Notes: generated by a model from the letters alone, not told the origin. A stretch of DNA of 13,048 nt from an uncultured Anaerovibrio sp. (GCA_934203205.1 CAKPYV010000049.1:1-13048), one strand, 5' to 3'; numbered from the stretch's first letter, positions 1 to 7,962 are shown. Program-made: numbers and translations.

Positions 1-198
1 GTACAGTAAAGGCAGAATGATTCGGCAACAGCCGGAGGGGCATGACACTTTTGCGTCGGGAGACTCTTGCTTTTGCGTAGCAAAAGTGGCCCCGGTGGCA
101 CTTTCTATCATTACGGCCTCTGTGAATTGGCTCAGCGACAAGCGGTATCTGTGCGTTAGGATAAATCATCAGATAGGGCCATTAAGTCGGACAGAGCA
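1..198. other. Gene-free, hairpin-containing upstream region
   Basis: No recognisable protein or RNA family is seen here. A frame stays open from the window edge to 211, but its predicted peptide resembles no family I know and no Shine-Dalgarno precedes its ATG at 17, so I do not call it a gene. Local structure is visible: CGGC/GCCG around 23-34, and a perfect stem CTTTTGC-gta-GCAAAAG at 70-86. A second copy of the left arm lies at 47-54 (ACTTTTGC), which can pair with the same right arm (80-87), so two mutually exclusive hairpins are possible. It may be a dispersed intergenic repeat or the end of an upstream transcript. Confidence 0.3.
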
Positions 199-199
199 A

Positions 200-258
200 A
201 AGTCGTTATGACCGCAGGCTGTATTTCGAGAACCCACTGACATAACGACTTATATTTT
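200..258 (+). terminator. Long-loop hairpin, possible terminator of an upstream gene
   Basis: AAGTCGTTATG (200-210) and CATAACGACTT (241-251) are perfect 11-bp inverted arms separated by a 30-nt loop, followed by a T-rich stretch (252-258). The stem and T-rich tail suggest a Rho-independent terminator for transcription entering from the left. The loop is longer than usual, so another structured RNA or a repeat element is possible. Confidence 0.4.
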
Positions 259-280
259 TGATACTAGGGAGAGATAGCCA

Positions 281-299
281 ACTCGGCAAATCAGAATTT
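281..299 (+). repeat. 19-bp inverted repeat, left copy
   Basis: ACTCGGCAAATCAGAATTT is present here and, as its exact reverse complement, at 12852-12870. Both copies are intergenic and together bracket all the genes in the window. No transposase and no matching flanking duplication were seen. It is probably a member of a dispersed intergenic repeat family. Confidence 0.7.
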
Positions 300-344
300 C
301 CCCCCATTAAAATATTATAGCGCAAGCAGAACATACTACGCTAT

Positions 345-401
345 TTGACTAAAATAAACGAACATTTTATTCTTGTGTTGAATAGATATTTGGGTTATAA
401 T
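345..401 (+). promoter_or_regulatory. Candidate tandem promoters for the cyd operon
   Basis: Two sigma70-type promoters can be read. P1 is TTGACT (345-350), a 17-nt spacer, then TATTCT (368-373). P2 is TTGTGT (373-378), a 17-nt spacer, then TATAAT (396-401). P1 has the better -35 and P2 the perfect -10; they overlap by one base. Either leaves a leader of roughly 45-75 nt before cydA. A small perfect palindrome, TTGTA-ataa-TACAA (425-438), sits just before the cydA Shine-Dalgarno and could be a regulatory site. No convincing Rex-type full palindrome was found. Confidence 0.5.
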
Positions 402-454
402 AAGAACATAACATATAAAATGCGTTGTAATAATACAAAAGGAGGGGTAAATTT

Positions 455-1825
455 ATGGATGCATTGCTGTTATCGCGATGGCAGTTTGCCATTACCACCG
501 TATATCATTTTCTATTTGTTCCAATTACGCTGGGATTATCCATCTTCGTGGCGTTGCTGGAAACATGTTATGTTCGCACGAAACGCCCAGCTTGGAAGGA
601 AACTAGTCGCAAGCTGGTACGCTTTTTTGGCACTCTTTTCATTATTAATTTCTCTATGGGTGTAGTAACTGGTATTGTGCAGGAATTTCATTTTGGCATG
701 AACTGGTCAGAATATGCTCGCTTCATGGGAGATATTTTTGGCGCTCCGCTGGCCTTGGAAGCACTGACAGCATTTTTTCTGGAATCTACCTTTATTGGTA
801 TTTGGATTTTTGGCTGGGATAAGCTGTCCGAAAAAGCCCATTGTATCTGTATTTGGATAGTGGCGTTTGCCAGCAACCTTTCGGCATTTTGGATTCTGGT
901 GGCCAATTCATTTATGCAGCATCCAGTAGGCTATGCTATTAGCAACGGTCGGGCAGAAATGACAGATTTTCTGGCTTTAATTACCAATCCCTATGTTATA
1001 GGCGAATATTCACATACTCTGTTTTCGGCTATTGCAACAGCAGGCTTCCTTGTAATAGCTGTTTCAGCCTGGAAGATTCTTCATGACGAGGTTTCCCGTC
1101 AGGCCTTTACTCAAACCCTGAAAGCTGGTGGCATCTTTATGCTATTAGGTCTGTTTGCAGCTATGGGCAGTGGTCATATGCATACCCAGTATCTGGCCCA
1201 GGCCAATCCTATGAAGCTATCTTCCTTTGAAGCTCTCTGGGAAACAGAGGATCCGGCACCTTTTGCCATTATAGCTGATATCAACGAAGTAGAGCATAAG
1301 AACGATATGGAGATAACCATTCCAGCTATGTTTTCCATGATGCTGTACAATGAGCCATCAGGCGCTGTAACTGGTATTAATCAGCTACAGGAGGAATATG
1401 CTGCCCAGTACGGTCCTGGGGAATATCGCCCTGATGTGACAGGTATGTTCTGGAGCTTCCGTATTATGATTGGCTTAGGTGGGCTTATGTTGCTCTTAGC
1501 ATTTGTGGCGGCCTACCTGGGTTGGAAGAAGTGTCCTATGAATTTTCCTATATTTTTGAAGCTTTTGCCGTGGCTGCTGCCATTGCCATTTATCGCTAAC
1601 AGCGTTGGCTGGTATATTGCAGAAGGTGGACGTCAGCCTTGGATTGTCTTTGGTCTCCAAAAAACTAGCGAGGCTGTTTCGCCAAATCTGACCAGTTCTG
1701 ATGTGTGGTTGACCATGGTAGGCTTTACCCTTATCTATCTGGTTTTGGCTATAGCAGCCCTTTGGATTGCTGTGGGCTTTATAAAGAAAACCCACATTGC
1801 CTTTGACGAAGGGAGGAAAGCATGA
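455..1825 (+). CDS. cydA: Cytochrome bd ubiquinol/menaquinol oxidase subunit I
   Basis: This is the quinol-oxidising, haem-bearing subunit of cytochrome bd, a membrane oxidase that reduces O2 to water with high affinity and also helps anaerobes scavenge oxygen. The 456-residue protein keeps the family landmarks: His18 and His187 and Met338 at the positions of the E. coli haem ligands (His19, His186, Met393), the Glu pair Glu102/Glu110 in the GDIFGAPLALEALTAFFLE segment (E. coli Glu99/Glu107), the quinol-site pair Lys254/Glu259, and GRQPW near 392-396. It is shorter than E. coli CydA (about 520), mainly after the Lys/Glu pair, which fits the short Q-loop class of Firmicutes. The start is fixed by AAGGAGGGG about 8 nt upstream of the ATG. 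Its stop overlaps the cydB start (ATGA), implying translational coupling. Confidence 0.96.
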   Translation: MDALLLSRWQFAITTVYHFLFVPITLGLSIFVALLETCYVRTKRPAWKETSRKLVRFFGTLFIINFSMGVVTGIVQEFHFGMNWSEYARFMGDIFGAPLALEALTAFFLESTFIGIWIFGWDKLSEKAHCICIWIVAFASNLSAFWILVANSFMQHPVGYAISNGRAEMTDFLALITNPYVIGEYSHTLFSAIATAGFLVIAVSAWKILHDEVSRQAFTQTLKAGGIFMLLGLFAAMGSGHMHTQYLAQANPMKLSSFEALWETEDPAPFAIIADINEVEHKNDMEITIPAMFSMMLYNEPSGAVTGINQLQEEYAAQYGPGEYRPDVTGMFWSFRIMIGLGGLMLLLAFVAAYLGWKKCPMNFPIFLKLLPWLLPLPFIANSVGWYIAEGGRQPWIVFGLQKTSEAVSPNLTSSDVWLTMVGFTLIYLVLAIAALWIAVGFIKKTHIAFDEGRKA

Positions 1826-2838
1826 TGGACCTCACTGTTATTTGGTTTATTCTCATAGTTGTACTCTTTACAGGCTTCTTTATTCTGGAAGGCTTTGATT
1901 ATGGTGTGGGAGGGCTTATGCCTTTCCTATCTGATGACACTAAGGAACGGGGGGAGATTCTTCGTACGATTACCCCGGTGTGGGATGGTAATGAGGTATG
2001 GATGATTACTGCCGGTGGTGCCATGTTTGCCGCTTTTCCTCATGTTTATGCTACCATGTTCTCAGCCTTTTATTTGGCTCTGTTTCTGATGCTGGTGGCA
2101 CTGATTTTGAGAGGTGTAGCCTTTGATCTGCGAGGTCGTCATGAGTCTGTTGGCTGGCAGAAATTTTGGGATGGGGCCATTTGCTTCGGCAGTGTGGTTC
2201 CTGCCTTTCTTTGGGGTGTAGCGGTTACGGATTTGATTGCGGGCATACCCATCAATGAAAAAATGATTTATACAGGGGGCTTCTTTGACCTGTTAAGCCC
2301 ATATTCTATTATAGGAGGACTGGCTTTCCTGTTCGTTTTCCTCTATCATGGTGCTTCCTTCCTGACCTTGCGTCTAGCTAGAGAAAAGCTGATTGGACGT
2401 TGTCAGAGCATGGCTATGAAGGTTGGCGGTTTAGCCACTATCTTCTTTGTGGCTTGCATGGGATTGACTATGCAGTATACAGATTTGTTTACCAAGCCTG
2501 TGGCGGCTGTGGCACTTTGTGGTGCAGCTGTATTTTTCCTTGTAGCCCTTGGCAGCATGAAAAAGGGCAGTGGCAAGGCTAGCTTTTGCCTGAGTACCTT
2601 GGCTATAGCAGCTACTACAGTAGCTTTCTTTGCGGGACTTTTCCCAAGATTGATGGTTTCCAGCCTCAATCCTGCCTATAGTCTGACCATTACCAATGCT
2701 TCCTCCAGCCCATATACTCTGTCTATTATGACGGTAGCTGCTGGCATATTTGTACCTATTGTTCTGATTTATCAGGCATGGAGTTATTATATTTTCCGTA
2801 AGCGTGTTACTCCTAAGGACGCTGAAGAACATTATTGA
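1822..2838 (+). CDS. cydB: Cytochrome bd oxidase subunit II
   Basis: This is the second integral membrane subunit of cytochrome bd, partner of CydA. The 338-residue protein begins with a membrane segment ending in the typical LEGFDYGVG motif (about 23-31), followed by the highly conserved VWDGNEVWMITAGGAMFAAF stretch (about 53-72) and several further hydrophobic helices. Length is normal for the family. The ATG overlaps the cydA stop by 4 nt and is preceded by GGGAGG, so the start is well supported; an adjacent in-frame ATG at 1825 is the only close alternative. It lies second in the cydABDC operon. Confidence 0.96.
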   Translation: MMDLTVIWFILIVVLFTGFFILEGFDYGVGGLMPFLSDDTKERGEILRTITPVWDGNEVWMITAGGAMFAAFPHVYATMFSAFYLALFLMLVALILRGVAFDLRGRHESVGWQKFWDGAICFGSVVPAFLWGVAVTDLIAGIPINEKMIYTGGFFDLLSPYSIIGGLAFLFVFLYHGASFLTLRLAREKLIGRCQSMAMKVGGLATIFFVACMGLTMQYTDLFTKPVAAVALCGAAVFFLVALGSMKKGSGKASFCLSTLAIAATTVAFFAGLFPRLMVSSLNPAYSLTITNASSSPYTLSIMTVAAGIFVPIVLIYQAWSYYIFRKRVTPKDAEEHY

Positions 2839-2849
2839 TACAACGAGAT

Positions 2850-4550
2850 ATGAAAAAATGCTTCTTTTTCCAGACAATGGTTCACAACAAAGCCATTCTT
2901 GCTGGTTATGCCTTGTGTGAAACGGGGCGGGCCCTGCTGATTGCAGCTGCTGCCTTTTGGGCAGCTATAGTAGTGGATGATGTATTTTTGCAGGAAATGG
3001 CACCAAGTGAAACGGTACCAGTTTTATTGATGGCAGCACCGGCTTTGCTGGTGCTGTTTCTTGTGCTTATTTTTTTGTATTTACTAGGCTTTCTGCTGAA
3101 TTATCAGCAACAGGAGCTTTCCTATAGGGCTCGCAGCTTAGTAAGGGAAAAGCTTCATGAAAAAATTTTGTCTTCCATAGGTATAAAGGGGCAGACAGGG
3201 GAGGAATCCATACAGATGAATAATCTTCTGCCTCTGGCTTTGGAGCAGGTAGATGCATTGGATTTATGGTTTACCAAAGTTATGCCGGTAATTTTTGGGT
3301 TGGCTATTCACCTGCCTATTTTACTGATTATTTCGGCTGTAACCGATCCGATGACTGGATTGCTGATGCTGATTACTCTGCCTATAGCCCCCTTTCTTCT
3401 TTATCTTATAGGTCGTGTAAGTCGTGCTGCCAGCAAAAAAGAATGGCAGAAGCTAACGGAGCTTTCTACTGGCTTGGCAGAGCTTTTGCACACCTTGCCT
3501 ACTGTTAAGCTTTTCCGCCAGGAGAGGAGATTGACAGAGACGGTGGCCAGCCTTAGTGAGAATTTTGCTCAAGCTGCCTTACGGGTGCTGCAAATTACCT
3601 TTGTTTCAGCTTTTGCCTTGGAGTTGATTACCACTCTCTCCATAGCCATTGTGGCTGTGAGTATAGGTTTGCGGTTGTTATATGGGCAGCTGACATTTTT
3701 TACGGCCTTTTTTGTCCTGCTGGTGCTACCAGAATTCTATCAGCCATTGCGACAGGCAGGAACAGCTTTTCATGGAGGTATGACTGCTTATACGGCGGAA
3801 ACGTCCCTGGCAGAATTTTTACATTCCAGGGAGGTTAAGGCAGAAGCAAATCTATCAAATGATTTGACTCAGGAGATGGGAGTAATAATAGGCCAGCATA
3901 TAAGCTTTGGTTACGGAGCAGGATCTCTGCCGATATTGCAGGATAAGAGCTTTGTGGTACCTGAACAGCAAATTACCGTAATCCGGGGAAGCAGCGGCAG
4001 CGGCAAAACAACTCTTTTGCGACTTTGTGGAGGATTACTTTCCCCTACGAAAGGTATCTTAAGAAGGTCTAGGGTTCCTTTAAGCTACGTGCCTCAGGAG
4101 CCTCATCTATTCAATGGTACGTTGGCAGAAAATATTACCTTGGTGTTTGCGACTGATTCCTATAGTGCAGAGGAGCAGGCCAAAATACGTCAAGCCTTGG
4201 AGAAAGTTCAATTGCTTTCCTGGGCAGAGCAGCTGCCTCAGGGCATGATGACTCTTTTGGGAGAAGGGGGACAGAATTTGTCTCAGGGGCAGCGAAAGCG
4301 TTTGGGCTTGGCTAGAGCCATTTATCAGCAACGGGATTTGATCTTGTTGGATGAGCCTACGGCAGCCCTTGATTCCGCTACCAGAGCTGAAATCATAAAG
4401 GTACTGTGGGAGCTGGCTCAAGGGAGAACCCTGCTTTTGGTTAGCCATGATGAGGATTTACTGGCTCTAGCGGATAATATTATTTTGCTAGAGCCAGTGG
4501 AACAAAATTTAGAGGTGCAGATTGAAACTGAAGAGGAGGTAGTTTTATGA
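2850..4550 (+). CDS. cydD: Cytochrome bd assembly ABC transporter, CydD-type half-transporter
   Basis: This is one half of the heterodimeric CydDC exporter needed to assemble cytochrome bd; in E. coli CydDC has been linked to thiol export and to haem handling. An N-terminal membrane domain of about six helices (roughly residues 10-310) is joined to an ATP-binding domain: Walker A GSSGSGKT (about 380-387), Q-loop in YVPQEP (about 413-418), signature LSQGQ (about 477-481), Walker B LILLDEP (about 497-503), switch His about 533. All catalytic motifs look intact. The start is uncertain: a TTG at 2835 overlaps the cydB stop, ATG 2850 is used here, and ATG 2877 is possible; none has a strong Shine-Dalgarno, suggesting coupling to cydB translation. 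In B. subtilis nomenclature the gene in this position is called cydC. Confidence 0.92.
   Translation: MKKCFFFQTMVHNKAILAGYALCETGRALLIAAAAFWAAIVVDDVFLQEMAPSETVPVLLMAAPALLVLFLVLIFLYLLGFLLNYQQQELSYRARSLVREKLHEKILSSIGIKGQTGEESIQMNNLLPLALEQVDALDLWFTKVMPVIFGLAIHLPILLIISAVTDPMTGLLMLITLPIAPFLLYLIGRVSRAASKKEWQKLTELSTGLAELLHTLPTVKLFRQERRLTETVASLSENFAQAALRVLQITFVSAFALELITTLSIAIVAVSIGLRLLYGQLTFFTAFFVLLVLPEFYQPLRQAGTAFHGGMTAYTAETSLAEFLHSREVKAEANLSNDLTQEMGVIIGQHISFGYGAGSLPILQDKSFVVPEQQITVIRGSSGSGKTTLLRLCGGLLSPTKGILRRSRVPLSYVPQEPHLFNGTLAENITLVFATDSYSAEEQAKIRQALEKVQLLSWAEQLPQGMMTLLGEGGQNLSQGQRKRLGLARAIYQQRDLILLDEPTAALDSATRAEIIKVLWELAQGRTLLLVSHDEDLLALADNIILLEPVEQNLEVQIETEEEVVL
4461..4497. repeat. Perfect 11-bp inverted repeat inside cydD
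   Basis: CTGGCTCTAGC (4461-4471) and GCTAGAGCCAG (4487-4497) are exact inverted copies with a 15-nt loop, lying in the last 30 codons of cydD and just upstream of the cydC start at 4547. In mRNA this would form a stable hairpin. There is no T-run, so it is not a canonical terminator. Confidence 0.6.
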
Positions 4551-6175
4551 GATTGCTCCATTTACTTTCTCTGGTATCTCCTTGGGAATTACTGCTGGCA
4601 AGCTTGGTAAGCCTTGGGGCGGCAGCGGCAGGTATTTGCTTGTTGGGCTCCTCTGCTTGGCTGATTGCCTCTGCGGCTTTATTGCCTCCTCTTTCCGCCT
4701 TGGCATTAGGTATCACCGGGGTTCGCGCCTGTGGTATTTTTCGTGCCGTATTTCGTTACGGGGAAAGGTATATTTCTCATCGCCTTGCTTTTCATGGCCT
4801 AACCAAGATACGTGTAAGTCTTTATAAAAAAGCTGCGCTAATGCTGCCCTTGCGTAAGGGAATGGCCAAACAGGGAGAATTGCTGCATGATTTGTTGGCT
4901 GGAGCTGACGAGCTAAGGGACTTTTTTGTGCGAGGGATGCTGCCACCGGTGACAGCAGGTATTTTGACGGTTTGTATTACCTATTTGTTAGCTAGGCACA
5001 CGGATTTATTTTGGCTCCTGCCCTTATTATTTATTTTACGCCTAGGAATTCCCTTCCTTATTTGGCAAAAAAGTCATCCTGATAGCAGACAGCTGGATGG
5101 TGCTTATCGCAGTGCTTTAATGGACATGGGAGCTGGGCTGGATGAATTGTATTTGGCAGGCACAGCTTCGGCCCGTGGTATTCTCAGACAAGCGGCAGAA
5201 GAGAAGCTGCAGGGGGATAAAAAGGCTCGCCTCGTTAATGATAAAGGGGATACCTTGCTCAATATATTGGATGCTTTTGTAGTGATATTGCTTATGGCCA
5301 GTATGATTCCCGCTGTGGCATTAGGCGATATTTCAGGTATTGATTTTGCAGTATATTTTTTGGTATTACAGACTCTTTTGCTGGAATTTCGCATGTTGCC
5401 AGAAGCTATGCGTCAGATACAGCGCAGTAATAGGGCAGCTTGTTCCCTTTGGCCTTCCCAGGAACAACAGGCAAATGGGGGGCAACGGGAGCAATTGACA
5501 GCTCATAAGCAATCATGTTCGCCAGAGCAAAAACAGGCTTTACTTTGGGTTGATGATTTGTACTTTTCCTATGGGCAGGGGCAGAATCTCCTATCTCGTA
5601 TTTCCTTTTCTATACAGCAGGGGCAGCATACAGCCATTGTTGGTGCCAGTGGCTCAGGCAAAACCACGCTGACACAGCTTTTATTAGGCGTTTGGCCGCC
5701 TGATAAGGGCGGTATTTATTGGCAGGGCAAATCCTATCTGGCTATGTATTTGGAAAATATTCGAAAAAATATCAGTGCCATGCCTCAGGGCAGTGTACTT
5801 TTTGCTAAATCCATTCGGGAAAACTTCCGTATTTTATGTCCGGATCTTGAGGAAGCAGATATGTGGCAGGCCTTGCAGGATGCCCAGCTGGACACCGTTG
5901 TTAAATCCATGGCTCAGGGACTTGATACTCCCTTGGGACAGGATGCCTGTGATTTATCTGGGGGACAGCGGAGTCGTTTGCTTACAGCCCTTGCCATAGC
6001 AGGCACAGCGCCCTTGATTATATTGGATGAGCCTACCTGTGGATTGGATAAGCAAAGAGCTTCAAAGCTGATGGAATCCCTTTGGCACCGGATGAAAGCA
6101 AGGGAGCAAACCTTGGTGGTTATCACTCATGAGGAAGAACTAACTAAGAAATTTTCTCAGGTTATTCACCTTTAA
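4547..6175 (+). CDS. cydC: Cytochrome bd assembly ABC transporter, CydC-type half-transporter
   Basis: This is the second half of the CydDC transporter. The N-terminal membrane domain (about 1-290) has the CydC-like segment SSAWLIASAA (about 35-44) followed by GVRACGIFRAVFRYGERYISH (about 58-78); His78 sits where E. coli CydC has the haem-linked His85. The ATPase domain shows Walker A GASGSGKTT (366-374), Q-loop Gln414, signature LSGGQ (470-474), Walker B LIILDEP (490-496) and switch His528. At 542 residues, length is in the family range. The ATG overlaps the cydD stop (ATGA) with GAGGTAG just upstream, typical of a coupled heterodimer. The linker between membrane and ATPase domains (about 300-330) is rich in Gln and looks unconserved. 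Confidence 0.93.
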   Translation: MRLLHLLSLVSPWELLLASLVSLGAAAAGICLLGSSAWLIASAALLPPLSALALGITGVRACGIFRAVFRYGERYISHRLAFHGLTKIRVSLYKKAALMLPLRKGMAKQGELLHDLLAGADELRDFFVRGMLPPVTAGILTVCITYLLARHTDLFWLLPLLFILRLGIPFLIWQKSHPDSRQLDGAYRSALMDMGAGLDELYLAGTASARGILRQAAEEKLQGDKKARLVNDKGDTLLNILDAFVVILLMASMIPAVALGDISGIDFAVYFLVLQTLLLEFRMLPEAMRQIQRSNRAACSLWPSQEQQANGGQREQLTAHKQSCSPEQKQALLWVDDLYFSYGQGQNLLSRISFSIQQGQHTAIVGASGSGKTTLTQLLLGVWPPDKGGIYWQGKSYLAMYLENIRKNISAMPQGSVLFAKSIRENFRILCPDLEEADMWQALQDAQLDTVVKSMAQGLDTPLGQDACDLSGGQRSRLLTALAIAGTAPLIILDEPTCGLDKQRASKLMESLWHRMKAREQTLVVITHEEELTKKFSQVIHL

Positions 6176-6235
6176 TCTTTGGGTGAAATAGTGTAAAATA
6201 ATATCATTGAATGATGATATAAAGGAGTGCGTGGC

Positions 6236-7111
6236 ATGTACTATATTTTAAAGATGCTTAGCTGGCTGGCCTGTAGATTTCCTATGAAAGCCTGTTTAAA
6301 GCTGGGAAATTTCTTAGGCAAGCTGACCTGGTTGGTGGTGCCCCAAAAGCGGAAAAAAATGGCTAAAGAAAATATTATCCGCTGTTTGCAGGTGGATGAG
6401 CAGGAAGCGGAGCGGATTGCCAAAGCCTCATGGGTGCAGTTTGGCCCTATGATTATGGAGGTTCTGCGTTATCCAGAGCTGATAAAGAATGGCAAAATGT
6501 ATCAGCATGTGTCCATTGAGGGACTGGATTATCTGCTGGATGCGGTACGGGCCGGCAAGGGGGGGATTATTGCCACCAATCACAGCGATAGCTGGGAGAT
6601 TATGGGAGCGGCCTTGGCTCAATATGGTGTACCTTTAGTAGGGGTGGCCATGAAGCAGAAGAATAGCCAGGCCAACCGGTTTATTTTGGAATATAGAGAA
6701 ATGTCCGGTATGCATATTACCTACAAATCTGATGGACGGGATATGCTGAAGATGATTAAGGAAGGCTGGATGATTGGTTTGATTATGGACCAGGATCCTA
6801 GCTTGCAATACGGCATTATTCTGGATTTCTTTGGCCGGAAGACCAATTGTGTTACAGGGCCAGCAACTTTGGCAAGGATACAAAATGCCCCTATTTTTCC
6901 GGGACAGATTCAGCATCGGCCAGATGGGGGACACCATATTACTATTTTTCCACCAATTTATGTGGAAAGAACCAAGGACAAGCAGGAGGATATCCGTCGT
7001 ACCATGCAGCAGCTGTTGAATATTCTGGAGCAGCAGATACGGAACCATCCAGAGGACTGGTTCTGGCTCCACGATCGTTGGAAATCCGTTAGAAGCATTG
7101 GCTTGGATTAG
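6236..7111 (+). CDS. Lysophospholipid/lipid A-type acyltransferase (LpxL/HtrB family)
   Basis: The protein belongs to the LpxL/HtrB (LABLAT) family, membrane-associated enzymes that add secondary acyl chains to lipid A precursors. The 291-residue product has an N-terminal hydrophobic/basic anchor, the catalytic HX4E motif in NHSDSWE (His116, Glu121), a conserved DQDPS...DFFGRKTNCVTGPATLARIQNAPIFPG block, and a Trp-rich C-terminus (WFWLHDRWK). I prefer ATG 6236 over the GTG at 6227 because AAGGAG (6222-6227) is 8 nt before it. A palindromic stretch ATATCAT-tgaatg-ATGATAT (6201-6220) lies upstream and may be a regulatory site; no clear promoter was found, so it may be cotranscribed with cydABDC 60 nt upstream. 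It implies an outer membrane. The exact substrate is not shown. Confidence 0.88.
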   Translation: MYYILKMLSWLACRFPMKACLKLGNFLGKLTWLVVPQKRKKMAKENIIRCLQVDEQEAERIAKASWVQFGPMIMEVLRYPELIKNGKMYQHVSIEGLDYLLDAVRAGKGGIIATNHSDSWEIMGAALAQYGVPLVGVAMKQKNSQANRFILEYREMSGMHITYKSDGRDMLKMIKEGWMIGLIMDQDPSLQYGIILDFFGRKTNCVTGPATLARIQNAPIFPGQIQHRPDGGHHITIFPPIYVERTKDKQEDIRRTMQQLLNILEQQIRNHPEDWFWLHDRWKSVRSIGLD

Positions 7112-7767
7112 ATACTGCTTACCAATTTGATTAAGCTCTTGGCTTTTTCCAAATGTGCTAGGGATGCCTTGTAGCTTCGGCCAATGGCCCCCATTTTCAT
7201 GAAATTAAGAATATCCTTATGTTCGGCAATGGTTTCCTCCATACGGCCTTTTACCTCCAAGGAAATAATGGTCTGACTGCTCATGCGGTAATGATAGCTT
7301 TCAAAGGTGTCTGCAATCATCTGGTTTTCCAGAGACATAACAATTTTTTCATGGAATAAATCATCGTAGATGGCAAATTCCGCAGCAGAGTGACTTTGGC
7401 TGCAGATTTCCTCTTGCCTTTGAATTAGGGTTTCCAATTCAAAAAACAGACGGATGGAAGCAGGTTTTTGGCAATTTTTGGCTAGTTCAGTTACACAAAA
7501 TCCTTCTAAAGCACTGCGTATCTGGCAGGTTTCAATCAAATCTCTTTCTGTCATTTCATGGATGCGGAAGCCCTTGCTGGGAATCACATCAATATATCCT
7601 TCTTGTGAAAGCCGCTGTACAGCATCACGGAGAGGTGTTCTTGATATACCTAGTTCTTGAGAGATTTTGGTTTCGGAGTAGATGGTATTATGCAGCAGCT
7701 CACCATTGGCAATTTTTTCCTTTAGTGCCTCATAGGCCTGTAATTGTAAGGGCTTTACATATCTCAT
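7108..7767 (-). CDS. GntR-family transcriptional regulator, FCD (FadR-type) subfamily
   Basis: This is a ligand-responsive DNA-binding protein. The 219-residue product has an N-terminal winged helix-turn-helix (about 5-70) with the typical ISQELGISRTPLRDAVQRL recognition region, then an all-helical FCD domain. The FCD metal-site pattern is visible: Asp and His in DDLFHEKI, His in AEHKDI, His in SLAHLEK, so it probably binds a metal-coordinated carboxylate such as a sugar acid. ATG 7767 is preferred over GTG 7776 because AGGTGA lies about 5 nt before it. It is divergent from the acid-sugar operon it most likely controls, and its stop codon overlaps that of lpxL by 4 nt. The candidate operator lies at 7963-7996. 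Confidence 0.9.
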   Translation of the reverse strand: MRYVKPLQLQAYEALKEKIANGELLHNTIYSETKISQELGISRTPLRDAVQRLSQEGYIDVIPSKGFRIHEMTERDLIETCQIRSALEGFCVTELAKNCQKPASIRLFFELETLIQRQEEICSQSHSAAEFAIYDDLFHEKIVMSLENQMIADTFESYHYRMSSQTIISLEVKGRMEETIAEHKDILNFMKMGAIGRSYKASLAHLEKAKSLIKLVSSI

Positions 7768-7792
7768 AATTATCACCTGTACTTTCTTCTGA

Positions 7793-7829
7793 AGTGCGTA
7801 TCGGCATACCGGTACGCACTATTTTTTTT
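7793..7829 (+). terminator. Strong Rho-independent terminator reading rightward
   Basis: AGTGCGTATCGG (7793-7804) and CCGGTACGCACT (7809-7820) form a 12-bp stem (one G-U) with a 4-nt CATA loop, followed by eight T residues (7822-7829) on the + strand. The nearest + strand gene upstream is lpxL, ending at 7111, so this appears to stop lpxL read-through after it has crossed gntR in antisense. On the - strand the same hairpin would sit at the very 5' end of gntR mRNA. Confidence 0.75.
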
Positions 7830-7835
7830 ATTATA
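7830..7835 (-). promoter_or_regulatory. Candidate -10 box for gntR
   Basis: The - strand reads TATAAT here, placing a start near 7823 and a leader of about 55 nt before the gntR ATG at 7767. No good -35 hexamer is seen at 17 nt, so the call is tentative. The hairpin just downstream contains ACCGGTA, a 7-mer also found in the operator of the divergent operon, which would allow autoregulation. Confidence 0.4.
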
Positions 7836-7962
7836 ACATCTATATCATTGAAAGAAAATGTCTTTACAGTTTCTTTTGGTGATGTTTGGGAGGAGGTGGG
7901 GCTGGTTCTGATGCCTTTTATCAGCTAGAGGTAGAAAAAATTTCTTTTTTTTAAAAAAATAC

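Noticed and set aside
17..211. Small protein of 64 residues upstream of cydA
   Set aside because: No ribosome-binding site, no recognisable family, and it runs through hairpin-forming sequence; likely spurious.
374..395. Rex (TTGTG...CACAA) operator in the cydA promoter
   Set aside because: TTGTG is present but the inverted half-site is missing.
6165..6187. Terminator between cydC and lpxL
   Set aside because: TTCACC/GGTGAA pair over only 6 bp around the cydC stop and no T-run follows.
7133..7150. Terminator just after lpxL (AAGC/GCTT followed by T residues)
   Set aside because: The stem is only 4 bp and too weak to be convincing; it also lies inside gntR.
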